Part shown: positions 26,775-35,271 of the stretch, piece after piece
Layout: each line of letters opens with the position of its first letter
Numbering within the stretch: position 1 is the stretch's first letter
Assembly (NCBI GenBank): GCA_023957575.1
Contig: JAMLGU010000001.1
Span: 434,001-498,000, forward strand
Reading direction: 5' to 3'
Length of the DNA: 64,000 nt
Source: Chitinophagaceae bacterium
GTDB lineage: Bacteria; Bacteroidota; Bacteroidia; Chitinophagales; Chitinophagaceae
Position numbers and translations under genes: made by a program
The notes under the pieces: generated by a model
Told to the model about the DNA's origin: nothing
What the model saw: only the letters and a program-made list of their open reading frames with translations
The model's database searches: none

Positions 26775-26840
26775 GGTTAAGATTGAGGTTGAGATTGAGG
26801 TTGAGGTTGAGGTTAAGGTTGAGATTGAGGTTGAGGGGGT
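26773..26840. repeat. GAGGTT/GAGATT hexamer tandem repeats
   Basis: About eleven degenerate copies of GAGGTT with GAGATT and AAGGTT variants lie between batB and batC. This is a simple-sequence repeat of the kind that can vary in copy number. Confidence 0.8.
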
Positions 26841-26865
26841 TTTATTTGAGTTTTGTTTTTAATAA

Positions 26866-27459
26866 ATGAAGTACTTTTTACTGATATGCTGTTTTTTTGC
26901 TATGGTTGATTCTTTCGGACAATCGCCCGGCCATTTTATAAGGGAAGGGAATGATTTTTATAAAAAGGGAAGGATGGACGAGGCTATTGATTTTTATAAT
27001 AAAGCTGCTGATGGTAAATATAAATACATTGCCGACCTGAATAAAGGCAATGCGCTGTTCAGGCAAAAGAAATATGAGGAAGCCATCACCTCCTATCAGG
27101 TAGTGGCTGATGCTGCTGACGCAGCTATTTTATTGAAATCGGGAGCGCATTATAATATTGGTGTAATATATATTAATCAGCAAAAATTAGTTGAAAGCAT
27201 CGAAGAGTATAAACAGGCACTCCGGCTGAACTGGCAGGATACGCCCGCCAGAGAAAACCTGCAAAAAGCGCTGTGGGAGCTAAAACAACAGGAGCCGCCA
27301 AACAAACAAAACAACCGGCAAAAACAACCAAAATCTAAAATGAGCCAAAGCCAGGTACAAAATCAATTGGATAAACTGGAACAGAAGGAAAAAAGTACAC
27401 AGAAAAAACGCGCTGATTCAAAATCCAACTTTGGCAGCAGCACCGGCAAAGACTGGTAA
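26866..27459 (+). CDS. batC: BatC-type TPR protein
   Basis: At 197 residues there is a signal peptide (1-19) and three TPR units (about 23-135; FYKKGRMDEAIDFYNKA is one). A charged Gln/Lys-rich tail follows, with the LDKLEQKEKSTQKKR segment typical of BatC. It lies directly after batB. BatD, which normally follows, is replaced by the convergent apaG gene. Confidence 0.83.
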   Translation: MKYFLLICCFFAMVDSFGQSPGHFIREGNDFYKKGRMDEAIDFYNKAADGKYKYIADLNKGNALFRQKKYEEAITSYQVVADAADAAILLKSGAHYNIGVIYINQQKLVESIEEYKQALRLNWQDTPARENLQKALWELKQQEPPNKQNNRQKQPKSKMSQSQVQNQLDKLEQKEKSTQKKRADSKSNFGSSTGKDW

Positions 27460-27483
27460 CTGTAATCAATTGTTTTTTGCCGG
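27443..27483. terminator. Possible bidirectional terminator between batC and apaG
   Basis: CCGGCAAA (27443-27450) and TTTGCCGG (27476-27483) form an 8-bp inverted repeat spanning the convergent gene ends, with A- and T-runs on the proper sides. The 25-nt loop makes it a modest candidate. Confidence 0.4.
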
Positions 27484-27852
27484 CACAATCATTTCAAACT
27501 CGGGTATGGCTACCGAAAACAACTGTTGTGTATCAAGGTTCGACATTTGATAAACGCCCTTCATTTTACCCATATCACTATGCAGGTTGCAGCCGCTCAT
27601 ATACTGATAACTTTCTCCCGGTTGAATAACGGGCTGTATGCCAATAACTCCCTCGCCTTCTACCTCGCGATAGGTGCCGTTGCTGTCAAAAATATGCCAA
27701 CTGCGGCGTAATAATTTGGCAGCAAATGAATTAAAATTTTCGATGGTAATACGGTAAGCAAACATAAATTCCGACTGCAGGGGATTGCTGTATTCAGGCT
27801 GATAATAAACCTCAACATTCACCATAATACCGGATGTGATTAAACTTACCAT
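27466..27852 (-). CDS. apaG: ApaG/DUF525 domain protein
   Basis: The 128-residue protein is a whole ApaG domain: VEVYYQPEYSNP at the start, the FAYRITIEN strand, RRSWHIFDSNG and the GEGVIGIQPVIQPGESYQY loop. ApaG is an FN3-like fold of uncertain role, linked to Co/Mg resistance phenotypes. Length and motifs are standard. Confidence 0.92.
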   Translation of the reverse strand: MVSLITSGIMVNVEVYYQPEYSNPLQSEFMFAYRITIENFNSFAAKLLRRSWHIFDSNGTYREVEGEGVIGIQPVIQPGESYQYMSGCNLHSDMGKMKGVYQMSNLDTQQLFSVAIPEFEMIVPAKNN

Positions 27853-27988
27853 TAAAAGACTTTCAGTAAAAATAAGATTTTTTTTATTAACTATATGAGG
27901 TAGCTTTCAATTAAGGATTCATATTCAAAATCCTCATTTTGCCAAAAGGCAAGTTCGGAGTATATTCGCTTTTTGAAATATTTATCTT

Positions 27989-28369
27989 ATGAACAAAACG
28001 ATTATCAACACAACCAAGGCGCCTGCGCCTATCGGGCCCTATAATCAGGCAGTGCTTGCCGGAGATACGCTTTATATTTCGGGACAGATTCCCATAAATC
28101 CTGAAACCGGTGAACTGAACAATGCCACCCTTCAGGACGAAACGCATCAGTGTATGAAAAATCTTGGCGCTATACTGGTAGAAGCAGGCATGAGTTTTTC
28201 AAACGTGGTAAAATCGACCATATTTATTACGGATATGAAGCGTTTTGCAGAAATCAATGAAGTTTATGGCCAGTATTTTACAGAAAATCCGCCGGCCAGA
28301 GAAACGGTGCAGGTGGCGGCCTTACCCAAATTTGTAAATGTGGAAATCAGTATGATCGCCATAAAATAA
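27989..28369 (+). CDS. ridA: RidA (YjgF/YER057c/UK114) enamine/imine deaminase
   Basis: The 126-residue protein carries the family motifs APIGPYNQAV and GDTLYISGQIPINPETGEL, and ends RETVQVAALPKFVNVEISMIA with the conserved Arg (active-site carboxylate binding) and Glu. It hydrolyses reactive 2-aminoacrylate-type intermediates. It is monocistronic or leads into korA 58 bp later. Confidence 0.95.
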   Translation: MNKTIINTTKAPAPIGPYNQAVLAGDTLYISGQIPINPETGELNNATLQDETHQCMKNLGAILVEAGMSFSNVVKSTIFITDMKRFAEINEVYGQYFTENPPARETVQVAALPKFVNVEISMIAIK

Positions 28370-28400
28370 ATATCTGTTTTTTTCTCTCGCAAACACATCG

Positions 28401-28408
28401 TATTTTTG
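28401..28408 (+). promoter_or_regulatory. -7 promoter element of korA
   Basis: TATTTTTG matches TAnnTTTG and lies 19 bp before the ATG of the oxidoreductase gene, giving a short leader. No convincing -33 box was found. Confidence 0.45.
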
Positions 28409-28427
28409 CGGATTATTTGAATTTCTT

Positions 28428-30272
28428 ATGGCTCGTACACAGGAATTACTACAGGATGTGGTAATAAAATTTGCAGGCGACAGCGGTGATGGTATGCAAC
28501 TTACCGGTTCTCAGTTTACTACCAATACTGCGCTTTTAGGCGCTGATTTATCTACTTTTCCCGATTTTCCGGCCGAAATACGTGCCCCACAGGGTACAGT
28601 GGCAGGAGTAAGTGGCTTTCAGCTGCGGTTTTCATCCAACAATATTTTTACACCCGGAGATGAATGTGATGTGTTAGTAGCAATGAATGCTGCTGCTTTG
28701 AAGGTGAATTTACCTTCATTGAAGAAAGGAGGTAAAATTATTGCCAATATTGAAGGCTTTGATTCAAAAAATCTAAGACTGGCAAAATATGCCGAAGATC
28801 AAAACCCGTTGGAAAACAATAGTCTTGAAGGCTATAATCTGATAAAAATTGATGTTACCAAGCTCACTCGTGAAGCGTTGAAAGACTTTCCTTTAAGTAT
28901 TAAAGAGCGGGATCGCGCCAAAAATATGTTTGTGCTGGGCTTTTTGTACTGGATGTACAACAGGAGTATGGATAGCACCATCAATTTTCTGACAGAAAAG
29001 TTTGGTAAAAAGCCGGATATTCTTAACAGTAATATTGCAGCCTTGAAAGCCGGCTATAACTATGGCGATACTACCGAAACCTTTACCACTACTTATAAGG
29101 TAGAAAAGGCTAAGATGGAGGAAGGTAACTATCGTTCCATTATGGGTAATGAAGCAGTGGCATTGGGTCTGGTGGCTGCATCGGTAAAGAGTAATTTGCC
29201 TTTGTTTCTGGGAAGTTACCCTATTACACCTGCTACCGATATCTTACACGAGTTAAGTAAATATAAAAATTTCAATGTCCGCACTTTTCAGGCAGAAGAC
29301 GAAATTGCCGGAATTTGCTCTGCAATCGGCGCTTCCTATGGTGGCGCATTGGGGGTAACTACAACCTCTGGCCCCGGAATGGCATTGAAAACCGAAGCAA
29401 TGGGTCTGGCATTAATGCTTGAAATCCCTTTGGTAATTGTAAATGTGCAAAGGGGGGGGCCTTCTACAGGTTTGCCTACCAAAACTGAGCAATCAGATTT
29501 ACTGCAAGCTTATTACGGGCGCAATGGAGAAAGCCCGATGCCGATAGTGGCAGCATCTACTCCGGCTGATTGTTTCGATGCAGTGTTTGAAGCTGCAAGA
29601 ATTAGCGTGCAACACATGACCCCTGTTATTTTGTTAACAGATGGATATATTGCCAATGGCGCAGAGCCCTGGAAATACCCTACAGAAGAACAATTACCGG
29701 ATATTCATGTAGAATTTAAAACTGCTTTAGCCGAAGGCGAAGAATCATTTATGCCTTATGCCCGTGATGAAAAGGGCGTTCGTCCCTGGGCAGTACCCGG
29801 TACCAAGGGTTTCGAACATCGCATAGGGGGATTGGAAAAAGAAAACCTTACAGGAAATATCAGCTATGTGCCTGCCAATCATGAACTGATGGTAAAGCTC
29901 AGGCAGGAAAAAGTAGATAAAATAGCAGATTATATCCCTGAACAGAAATTTGACAGCGGTGCAGAAACAGGTAAAGTATTAGTTGTGGGCTGGGGTTCTA
30001 CCTATGGCGCTATAAAATCTGCAGTGCATGAATTGCAAAATCAGGGAAAAGCAGTAAGCCACATACAAATTCGCCACCTTCGCCCATTCCCCAAAAATCT
30101 GGGCGAGTTACTCAAAAACTTCGAAACCATTTTGGTTCCCGAAATCAATAATGGCCAGTTGATTAAAATACTGAGAGACCAGTATTTAATAGATGCAAAA
30201 GGTTATCATAAGATTAAAGGGGTACCTATTACCAAAACCGAATTGGTTGATGAAATAAATAAGTATCTTTAA
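28428..30272 (+). CDS. korA: 2-oxoacid:ferredoxin oxidoreductase, fused gamma-alpha subunit
   Basis: At 614 residues, an N-terminal gamma domain (10-190, with FAGDSGDGMQLTG and FPDFPAEIRAPQGT) is fused to the alpha subunit. That subunit has PITPATDILHELSK, TTTSGPGMALKTEA and the C-terminal domain II VLVVGWGSTYGAIKSA. With the beta subunit, which binds TPP and an FeS cluster, it makes a 2-oxoglutarate or 2-oxoisovalerate:ferredoxin oxidoreductase. The beta gene normally follows directly, but here an R-M system and the prophage occupy that place. Confidence 0.92.
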   Translation: MARTQELLQDVVIKFAGDSGDGMQLTGSQFTTNTALLGADLSTFPDFPAEIRAPQGTVAGVSGFQLRFSSNNIFTPGDECDVLVAMNAAALKVNLPSLKKGGKIIANIEGFDSKNLRLAKYAEDQNPLENNSLEGYNLIKIDVTKLTREALKDFPLSIKERDRAKNMFVLGFLYWMYNRSMDSTINFLTEKFGKKPDILNSNIAALKAGYNYGDTTETFTTTYKVEKAKMEEGNYRSIMGNEAVALGLVAASVKSNLPLFLGSYPITPATDILHELSKYKNFNVRTFQAEDEIAGICSAIGASYGGALGVTTTSGPGMALKTEAMGLALMLEIPLVIVNVQRGGPSTGLPTKTEQSDLLQAYYGRNGESPMPIVAASTPADCFDAVFEAARISVQHMTPVILLTDGYIANGAEPWKYPTEEQLPDIHVEFKTALAEGEESFMPYARDEKGVRPWAVPGTKGFEHRIGGLEKENLTGNISYVPANHELMVKLRQEKVDKIADYIPEQKFDSGAETGKVLVVGWGSTYGAIKSAVHELQNQGKAVSHIQIRHLRPFPKNLGELLKNFETILVPEINNGQLIKILRDQYLIDAKGYHKIKGVPITKTELVDEINKYL

Positions 30273-30601
30273 TTTCGATTAATAAGATTGTTTTTATACA
30301 AATGTCATTGATGGCGTGTCTGTCAATGATTTTGGTATAAAGTTTTGAAGTTATTGGAATATTTTGAGCTTTTTTGATGATTTTTGTCATAATAAATTTG
30401 ATTTTCTAAATTTTGGGAGGATTCAAAACTTTTTCTTTACCTGCCCCACATTTGGTCTTGCCAGACACACAAGCCGACCTTTCACAAAACCAAAAGACCT
30501 GAAATTTTCCCAACTTTCGACTAAATATGTGCAAATTTTTTTGTGGACTTTTTATGTCCATTTAAAAAATAGTTCCTATATTCGGACGAAATATGTTCTG
30601 A
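30273..30601 (+). promoter_or_regulatory. R-M promoter region with candidate C-box
   Basis: This 329-bp AT-rich gap has no gene. Close to the controller gene, TGGAC (30544-30548) and GTCCA (30556-30560) form an inverted repeat. TATATTCG (30577-30584) resembles the -7 element, 18 bp before the controller ATG. The repeat would overlap the -33 region, where an R-M controller protein would be expected to bind. Confidence 0.4.
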
Positions 30602-30925
30602 ATGACAACAGTAAAAAAACATACAACCTTTGGGGAACAACTCAGACAACTGAGAGAAATTGCCGGTATGACTTTGCGTGAAGTGGCTGCAAATATTGAA
30701 ATAGATCCTTCGCTACTTGCTAAAATTGAGCGTAACCAAAGGCAGCCTACAAAACATTTAATCAAAAATATCGCTGGCTTTTTTAAAGTTAACGAAAAGG
30801 AATTGCTCGAAGAATTTTTGAGTGACCAGATTGCCTACAAAATATTAATTGAGGAAGCAGACTTGAATATTCTGAAAGTTGCAGAAGAAAAAGTTGCATA
30901 TATCAAACCATTGAGAAATGAGTAA
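30602..30925 (+). CDS. XRE-family R-M controller protein
   Basis: The 107-residue protein has an N-terminal XRE helix-turn-helix (about 10-65, with LREIAGMTLREVAANIEID and LAKIERNQRQPT) and a short helical tail. Its gene overlaps the methylase start by 8 bp. This position and size fit a C-protein that times methylase and endonuclease expression. Confidence 0.85.
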   Translation: MTTVKKHTTFGEQLRQLREIAGMTLREVAANIEIDPSLLAKIERNQRQPTKHLIKNIAGFFKVNEKELLEEFLSDQIAYKILIEEADLNILKVAEEKVAYIKPLRNE

Positions 30926-32516
30926 AATAGTAAATATCGAACCTTTCAATCAGGAACTGCCAAGCGAGTTTGCAGACAGGTTAGGTGTTTATTATACTCA
31001 GCAAGTAACAACTGCTCACAAGAAAACGAATGGGCAATTTTTTACCCCTACTCCAATTGCCCGACTTCTATCTTCCTTTTGCGATATTTCAAAAACAAAA
31101 ATCCGAATTTTAGACCCTGGTTGCGGAACAGCAATTTTATCCTGTGTCTTAATCGAGCATTTAATAGAAGTACAAACCGGAATTGAATAAATAGAATTAG
31201 TAGCTTATGAAACCGATCTTGAATTAATTCCATATTCACAAAAAGTACTTGATTATCTTAAAGAGTGGCTTTTAAATAAAGGGATACAATTCAAATACAT
31301 CTTGCACTGCAACGATTTTGTTTTGGAAAACGCTACTGTTCTTAAAGAAAACAGATTACTAAGTTTATTTGAAGAAACAAAAGAGGTAGATAGAAATTTT
31401 GACATTATCATCTCAAACCCACCCTATTTCAAGCTATCTAAAGATGATAAAAGAACCATTGCTGCGCAAGAATTAGTTAGTGGACAGCCCAACATCTATT
31501 CAATTTTTATGGGCATTGCTGCCAAATTGCTTTCGGAAAGCGGCGAACTAATTTTTATCACGCCAAGAAGTTTTGCTTCAGGCAATTACTTCAAAGCGTT
31601 TAGAGAATTTTTTTTCAATACTGTTCAGGTTGACAAAATACATTTATTTAATTCCAGAAAAGATACATTCAATCGTGACAGTGTTTTGCAAGAAACAGTT
31701 GTAATTAAAGCAATCAGAGAAGAAATAGATCCAAATAAAAACGTGTTTGTTTCTTCAAGTGCAGGCATTAAAGATATTTTTAAGCCGACAATAAAATATT
31801 TCAGAGCTGAAGAACTCATTGACCTCAACTCAAAAGAGAAAATTTTACATTTACCTACAAGTGATAAAGAAGAACAAATTTTGAGTTTGGTTTCATCCTG
31901 GGAAAATGTATTGGCTGATTTTAATATAAAAATCTCAACAGGCCCGGTTGTTGCATTTCGTGCATTAGATTTCATTCAAAACCATTATGAGAATAGTACA
32001 GTTCATTTAGCTCCTTTGTTTTGGCTTCACAATGTAAATAAAATGGTTTTGGAATGGCCAAAACAACTCAAAGAAAAAGAGCAATACATTAGAATAGAAA
32101 GCGGTTCAAATTCTTTACTGATTCCAAACAAGAATTATATTCTTCTAAGGCGATTCAGTACCAAAGATGACAAAAGCAGACTAATAGCAGCGCCTTATTT
32201 CTGTAACTATGCCCAATCGGATTATATAGGAGTTGAAAACAAAGTAAACTACCTTTACAGAAAAGGCGGTCATTTAGATCGTGAAGAAGTAGTTGGACTT
32301 TGCGCTTTGCTTAACAGTGAATTGTTGGACACTTACTTTCAAATTTTCAATGGAAATGTGAATGTGATTGCAACAGAATTAAGAGAAATGAGATTTCCAC
32401 CATTAAACGATATCAAAAGAATTGGTAATAAAATCATACTTTCCAATGACTACTCAATGAATAATGTAAGCAGCATTGTCAATGAGCTTTTTGAATTGGA
32501 AGTAATAATGAATTGA
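30918..32516 (+). pseudogene. PstI/BsuBI-type N6-adenine methyltransferase with in-frame stop
   Basis: Two collinear reading segments, 30918-31190 and from 31191 to 32516, lie in the same frame and are separated by one TAA at 31188-31190 (codon 91). The first holds SAM motif I (ILDPGCGTAIL). The second holds the catalytic motif IV NPPYF (about codon 167) and the target-recognition part. Both are needed for activity. Re-initiation (a TTG at 31302 opens the rest) would lose motif I. The frame is otherwise undamaged over 530 codons, so the mutation is recent or is a sequencing error. Confidence 0.85.
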
Positions 32517-32517
32517 T

Positions 32518-33453
32518 ATGAGTAAGATAGAAGAAGCACAAGAGATATTACAAGCCTTAGGATTGCCGCTGGCACAATACAACGAAATGGCAGCTTTGAC
32601 ATTTTTAGCAGTATGCAACATCAAAGAAAATGACAAGTGGTCAAAAGCTACCAGACAAAGTTTAGGCGTAACAAAAGGTATTATGACTTTCGTGAATGAA
32701 AACTATGATAAATCTTATGCACCAAACACACGAGAAACATTTAGAAGGCAAGTGCTTCACCAATTTGTACAGGCAAGAGTAGTTGATTACAACCCAGACG
32801 ACCCAACACTGCCTGTTAATAGCCCTAGAGCACATTATGCCTTGACATCCGAAGTTTTGGAAGTAGTAAAAACATACAAAACACGAAATTGGAAGAAGGC
32901 TTTAAAAAACTTTATTGATACAGTCGGAAAACTTTCAGAAGTGTATTTAAAAGAAAGGGAACTGAATCAAATCCCTGTTACCCTTCAAAATGGAAAGACA
33001 ATCAAACTATCTGCAGGAAAACACAATGAAGTTCAGGCAGCGATTGTAGAACAATTTGCTCCCCGTTTTGCAAATGGGGGAACACTTTTAAATTTAGGAG
33101 ATACAGCAAAGAAAGACCTTTATGTTGACGAGAAAGGCTTAAAGGATTTAGGAATTCCAATTGACCAACATAGCAAACTACCTGATGTTGTTATCTTTGA
33201 TGACAAAAGGAAATGGTTGTTTTTAATTGAAGCTGTTACCTCACACGGACCAGTTTCTCCGAAACGACTTTTGGAACTCGAAGATTTTCTGAAAAACTGT
33301 AAAGTCGGAAAAATTTATGTAACGGCTTTCCCTGATATGACTGAGTTCAAGAAACATTCAAATAATATCGCATAGGAAACTGAAGTTTGGTTGATGGAAG
33401 TGCCTGACCACATGATACATTTTAATGGGGATAGGTTTATGGGCCCGAGGTAG
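32518..33453 (+). pseudogene. BsuBI/PstI-type restriction endonuclease with in-frame stop
   Basis: The first 285 codons are a BsuBI/PstI endonuclease: N-terminal helical domain, then the nuclease core with KLPDVVIFDDKRKWLFLIEAVTSHGPVSPKR (metal-binding D and E, basic pair). A TAG at 33373-33375 (codon 286) stands where relatives have Trp. The frame continues through ETEVWLMEVPDHMIHFNGDR to a natural TAG at 33451-33453, giving the usual family length. The last 25 residues would be lost. It starts 1 bp after the methylase stop. Confidence 0.85.
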
Positions 33454-33490
33454 AATCTATGGCTTTATAAAAATTTTAATTGATTTAGAA

Positions 33491-33706
33491 ATGGATAATA
33501 ATGTAGCACATATTATGCTTAACCTAACCTTAAAAAGTGGTTGGGTTGTAAAAGAAAAACCAGAAAGAGACCCCAATCAAAGTGGGTCTAATTTTTCAGT
33601 TGGATACATTGTTGAAAAGGATGGCGAAACTTGTTTTATGAAAACATTCGATTTTGTAGGTTTTCTTGCGATTGCGGCTGTCAATGGCATTATTATTTTT
33701 TTATAA
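33491..33706 (+). pseudogene. N-terminal stub of a protein kinase-like protein
   Basis: From ATG 33491 about 60 codons read like the first strands of a Hanks-type kinase: GWVVKEKPERDP, a glycine-rich loop region GSNFSVGYIVEKDG and the strand-3 lysine in CFMKTFDF. The reading then runs into a hydrophobic AAVNGIIIFL end. The C-lobe is absent. Such kinases occur next to defence genes. The stub ends just before the phage left end, so it may have been cut by the insertion or an older one. Confidence 0.5.
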
Positions 33707-33750
33707 TTTATTGATTATGAGAAATTTATTATTTATAGGTATGGCCACCA

Positions 33751-34332
33751 ATACCAAATGTCCAGAAATAAAAGAATAGAAAAAAGCCGAAAACCCTTAT
33801 AAATAAAGGGTTACAGGCGAAAAACACCAATTTGCCGAAAATTTTAGAAATGTCCATTTTTTACAATTTGCTGCGGTTGCAGGTGCATGGAAACAAGCCT
33901 GTTTAAACCCTTTTTAACCACTACTACCATACCACCCCGCCAAAACGCCCAAAACACCGTGTGTAGCAGCTTGCAGCCCATTACAACTACCCCAAAACCT
34001 GCCGAATAACCCCACTTTTACCCCCAGCGGCGCCACCCCTGCCCAAAACCCGGAAAAACACAAAAAAGTGAGTTGGGGGTGCAGTTGGGGGTGCAGTTGG
34101 GGGTGCAAAGTATAGTTAGAGAATAGCCCCAAGCGGCATTTCAATCAGCCAAAAACGCCCTTTTTGACATCAAAAAGCCTCGAGGACAAATTTCGATGAA
34201 CATGAATTATGCAATCGGGTGCGCCAGCAAAACCAATGCCAGAGCCTATATTACTAAAATACGATATATCAAATGAGGGGGTAGGGGGCTGTTTTTATGT
34301 GTATTCCCCCTTAGTTTCGAGACATTTGGTAT
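33751..34332. repeat. Candidate transposase-binding sites at the phage left end
   Basis: ATACCAAATGTCCAGAAA at 33751-33768 recurs inverted at 34315-34332 as ATACCAAATGTCTCGAAA (16 of 18 identical). A third partial match, TTTAGAAATGTCCA, lies at 33843-33856. Three sites with one or more inverted is the arrangement of Mu attL. The 640 bp around them contains no supported gene. Confidence 0.5.
34071..34106. repeat. Three perfect 12-bp tandem repeats, G-rich
   Basis: AGTTGGGGGTGC is repeated three times without change at 34071-34082, 34083-34094 and 34095-34106, within the noncoding left end. The three G5 runs could contribute to a G-quadruplex. Confidence 0.9.
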
Positions 34333-34341
34333 CGGCTGCCG

Positions 34342-35004
34342 CTACTCAAATCGGATAACGCCCACCACTATTGCAATGCGGTAAATGGACGATAGGGGTA
34401 TGGAAAAGGGCGGGTATTTGTCTTTATTGTCGCTGTGGCACACCAGCTCGGCGGCATTGCCGGCTGCGGGGTACAGGCGCTTTACCAGAGGGCCCTGGTC
34501 GGTGTCCAGCACATATATTTTGCCCCATTGAAAAAAAGAAAGATCCTTAACCGGCCTGCAACCCAGCAGGTCGCCATTGCTGTGCGTGGGGTACATGCTG
34601 TTGCCGCTTACCCGTATGATGTAAGCAACGCCCCTTTCGGTCCACTCGGGTATCACATAGCCTTCGGCGATGTGGTGCGGCATTACCACCTCTTCGCCGC
34701 TGCCGTAGCCCGCCGCCGCATCTATGGATATTACCGGTATTACGGTATAGTGGCTTGCTTTGCCGTGCTCACTGTCAGGTTTAATCATTTCGCCCTCACC
34801 TGTTAGTAGCCAATTAACGTTGACGTCTGGGAATTCCGATAATATATTTACAATTGTATCTGAATTTAGTGGCGTTTTTTGAGGTTTCCCTCTAAAATTA
34901 GCCGACGTAGAACCAATTTTCGAGAAAAAATTTTCTTTACTAACTTGCTTTAATTCAACGAGTTGCACCACCCTTTCTTTTATAGTCGAAAATTTATTTT
35001 TCAT
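34342..35004 (-). CDS. Phage repressor, HTH plus S24 (LexA-like) peptidase
   Basis: At 220 residues there is an N-terminal DNA-binding part (1-70) and a C-terminal S24 domain. The domain has catalytic Ser136 in VSGNSMYP and Lys175 in GPLVKRLYP. DAAAGYG (95-101) supplies a plausible Ala-Gly self-cleavage site. It should keep the phage lysogenic and be inactivated by RecA-stimulated autocleavage, unlike Mu c, which lacks this domain. It is divergent from the early operon. Confidence 0.92.
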   Translation of the reverse strand: MKNKFSTIKERVVQLVELKQVSKENFFSKIGSTSANFRGKPQKTPLNSDTIVNILSEFPDVNVNWLLTGEGEMIKPDSEHGKASHYTVIPVISIDAAAGYGSGEEVVMPHHIAEGYVIPEWTERGVAYIIRVSGNSMYPTHSNGDLLGCRPVKDLSFFQWGKIYVLDTDQGPLVKRLYPAAGNAAELVCHSDNKDKYPPFSIPLSSIYRIAIVVGVIRFE

Positions 35005-35008
35005 TTTA

Positions 35009-35065
35009 TTTGGTTTTTCGAAAATATATTTACTACATTTGTATCCACAAACGGACTATTTCCGT
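35009..35065 (+). promoter_or_regulatory. Early phage promoter with operator-like palindrome
   Basis: TTTG (35009-35012) and TACATTTG (35034-35041) match the host -33 and -7 elements with 21 bp between them. Downstream, at about +4, ACGGA (35051-35055) and TCCGT (35061-35065) form a perfect inverted repeat around a 5-bp spacer. It is well placed for the repressor or ner-like protein to block the early operon. Confidence 0.65.
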
Positions 35066-35080
35066 GTAATAGACAAAATT

Positions 35081-35260
35081 ATGACAAAATCCTTCAAAAG
35101 AGACTTTTTAAAGCTTGAAGCCAAAAGAAGAACCTGCGCAATAGAGCAGTGCGGCCCCAAATACTTGAACTACTGCCTGCGGCAGGATACGCCCACGCCC
35201 CGAGAGAAAAGGGCCATTGATACGTTTAACAGCATTTACCGCCGATTACAAGAAAAGTAA
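35081..35260 (+). CDS. Small basic protein in the ner position
   Basis: From ATG 35081 it encodes 59 residues rich in Lys/Arg (KSFKRDFLKLEAKRRTC start) with three cysteines and no recognised domain. It lies between the early promoter and the transposase gene, where Mu has ner. A regulatory role is a positional inference only. An upstream in-frame start at 35039 would overlap the operator and is rejected. Confidence 0.6.
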   Translation: MTKSFKRDFLKLEAKRRTCAIEQCGPKYLNYCLRQDTPTPREKRAIDTFNSIYRRLQEK

Positions 35261-35271
35261 AAAATTACGAT

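Noticed and set aside
30918..33453. Recoded stop codons as a genome-wide feature
   Set aside because: The many intact genes here use TAA, TAG and TGA as ordinary stops, so general recoding is unlikely; local nonsense mutation or error explains the two stops better.
33679..33690. TGTCAATGGC as the phage left end
   Set aside because: It would place the first transposase-site-like repeat over 70 bp from the end; the TG at 33742 is closer, though this remains unproved.
34071..34106. CRISPR-like repeat
   Set aside because: The units are contiguous 12-mers without spacers; no cas genes are present.
33914..34144. Minus-strand ORF with HPQL repeats
   Set aside because: The repeated peptide only reflects the 12-bp DNA tandem repeat in the noncoding phage left end.
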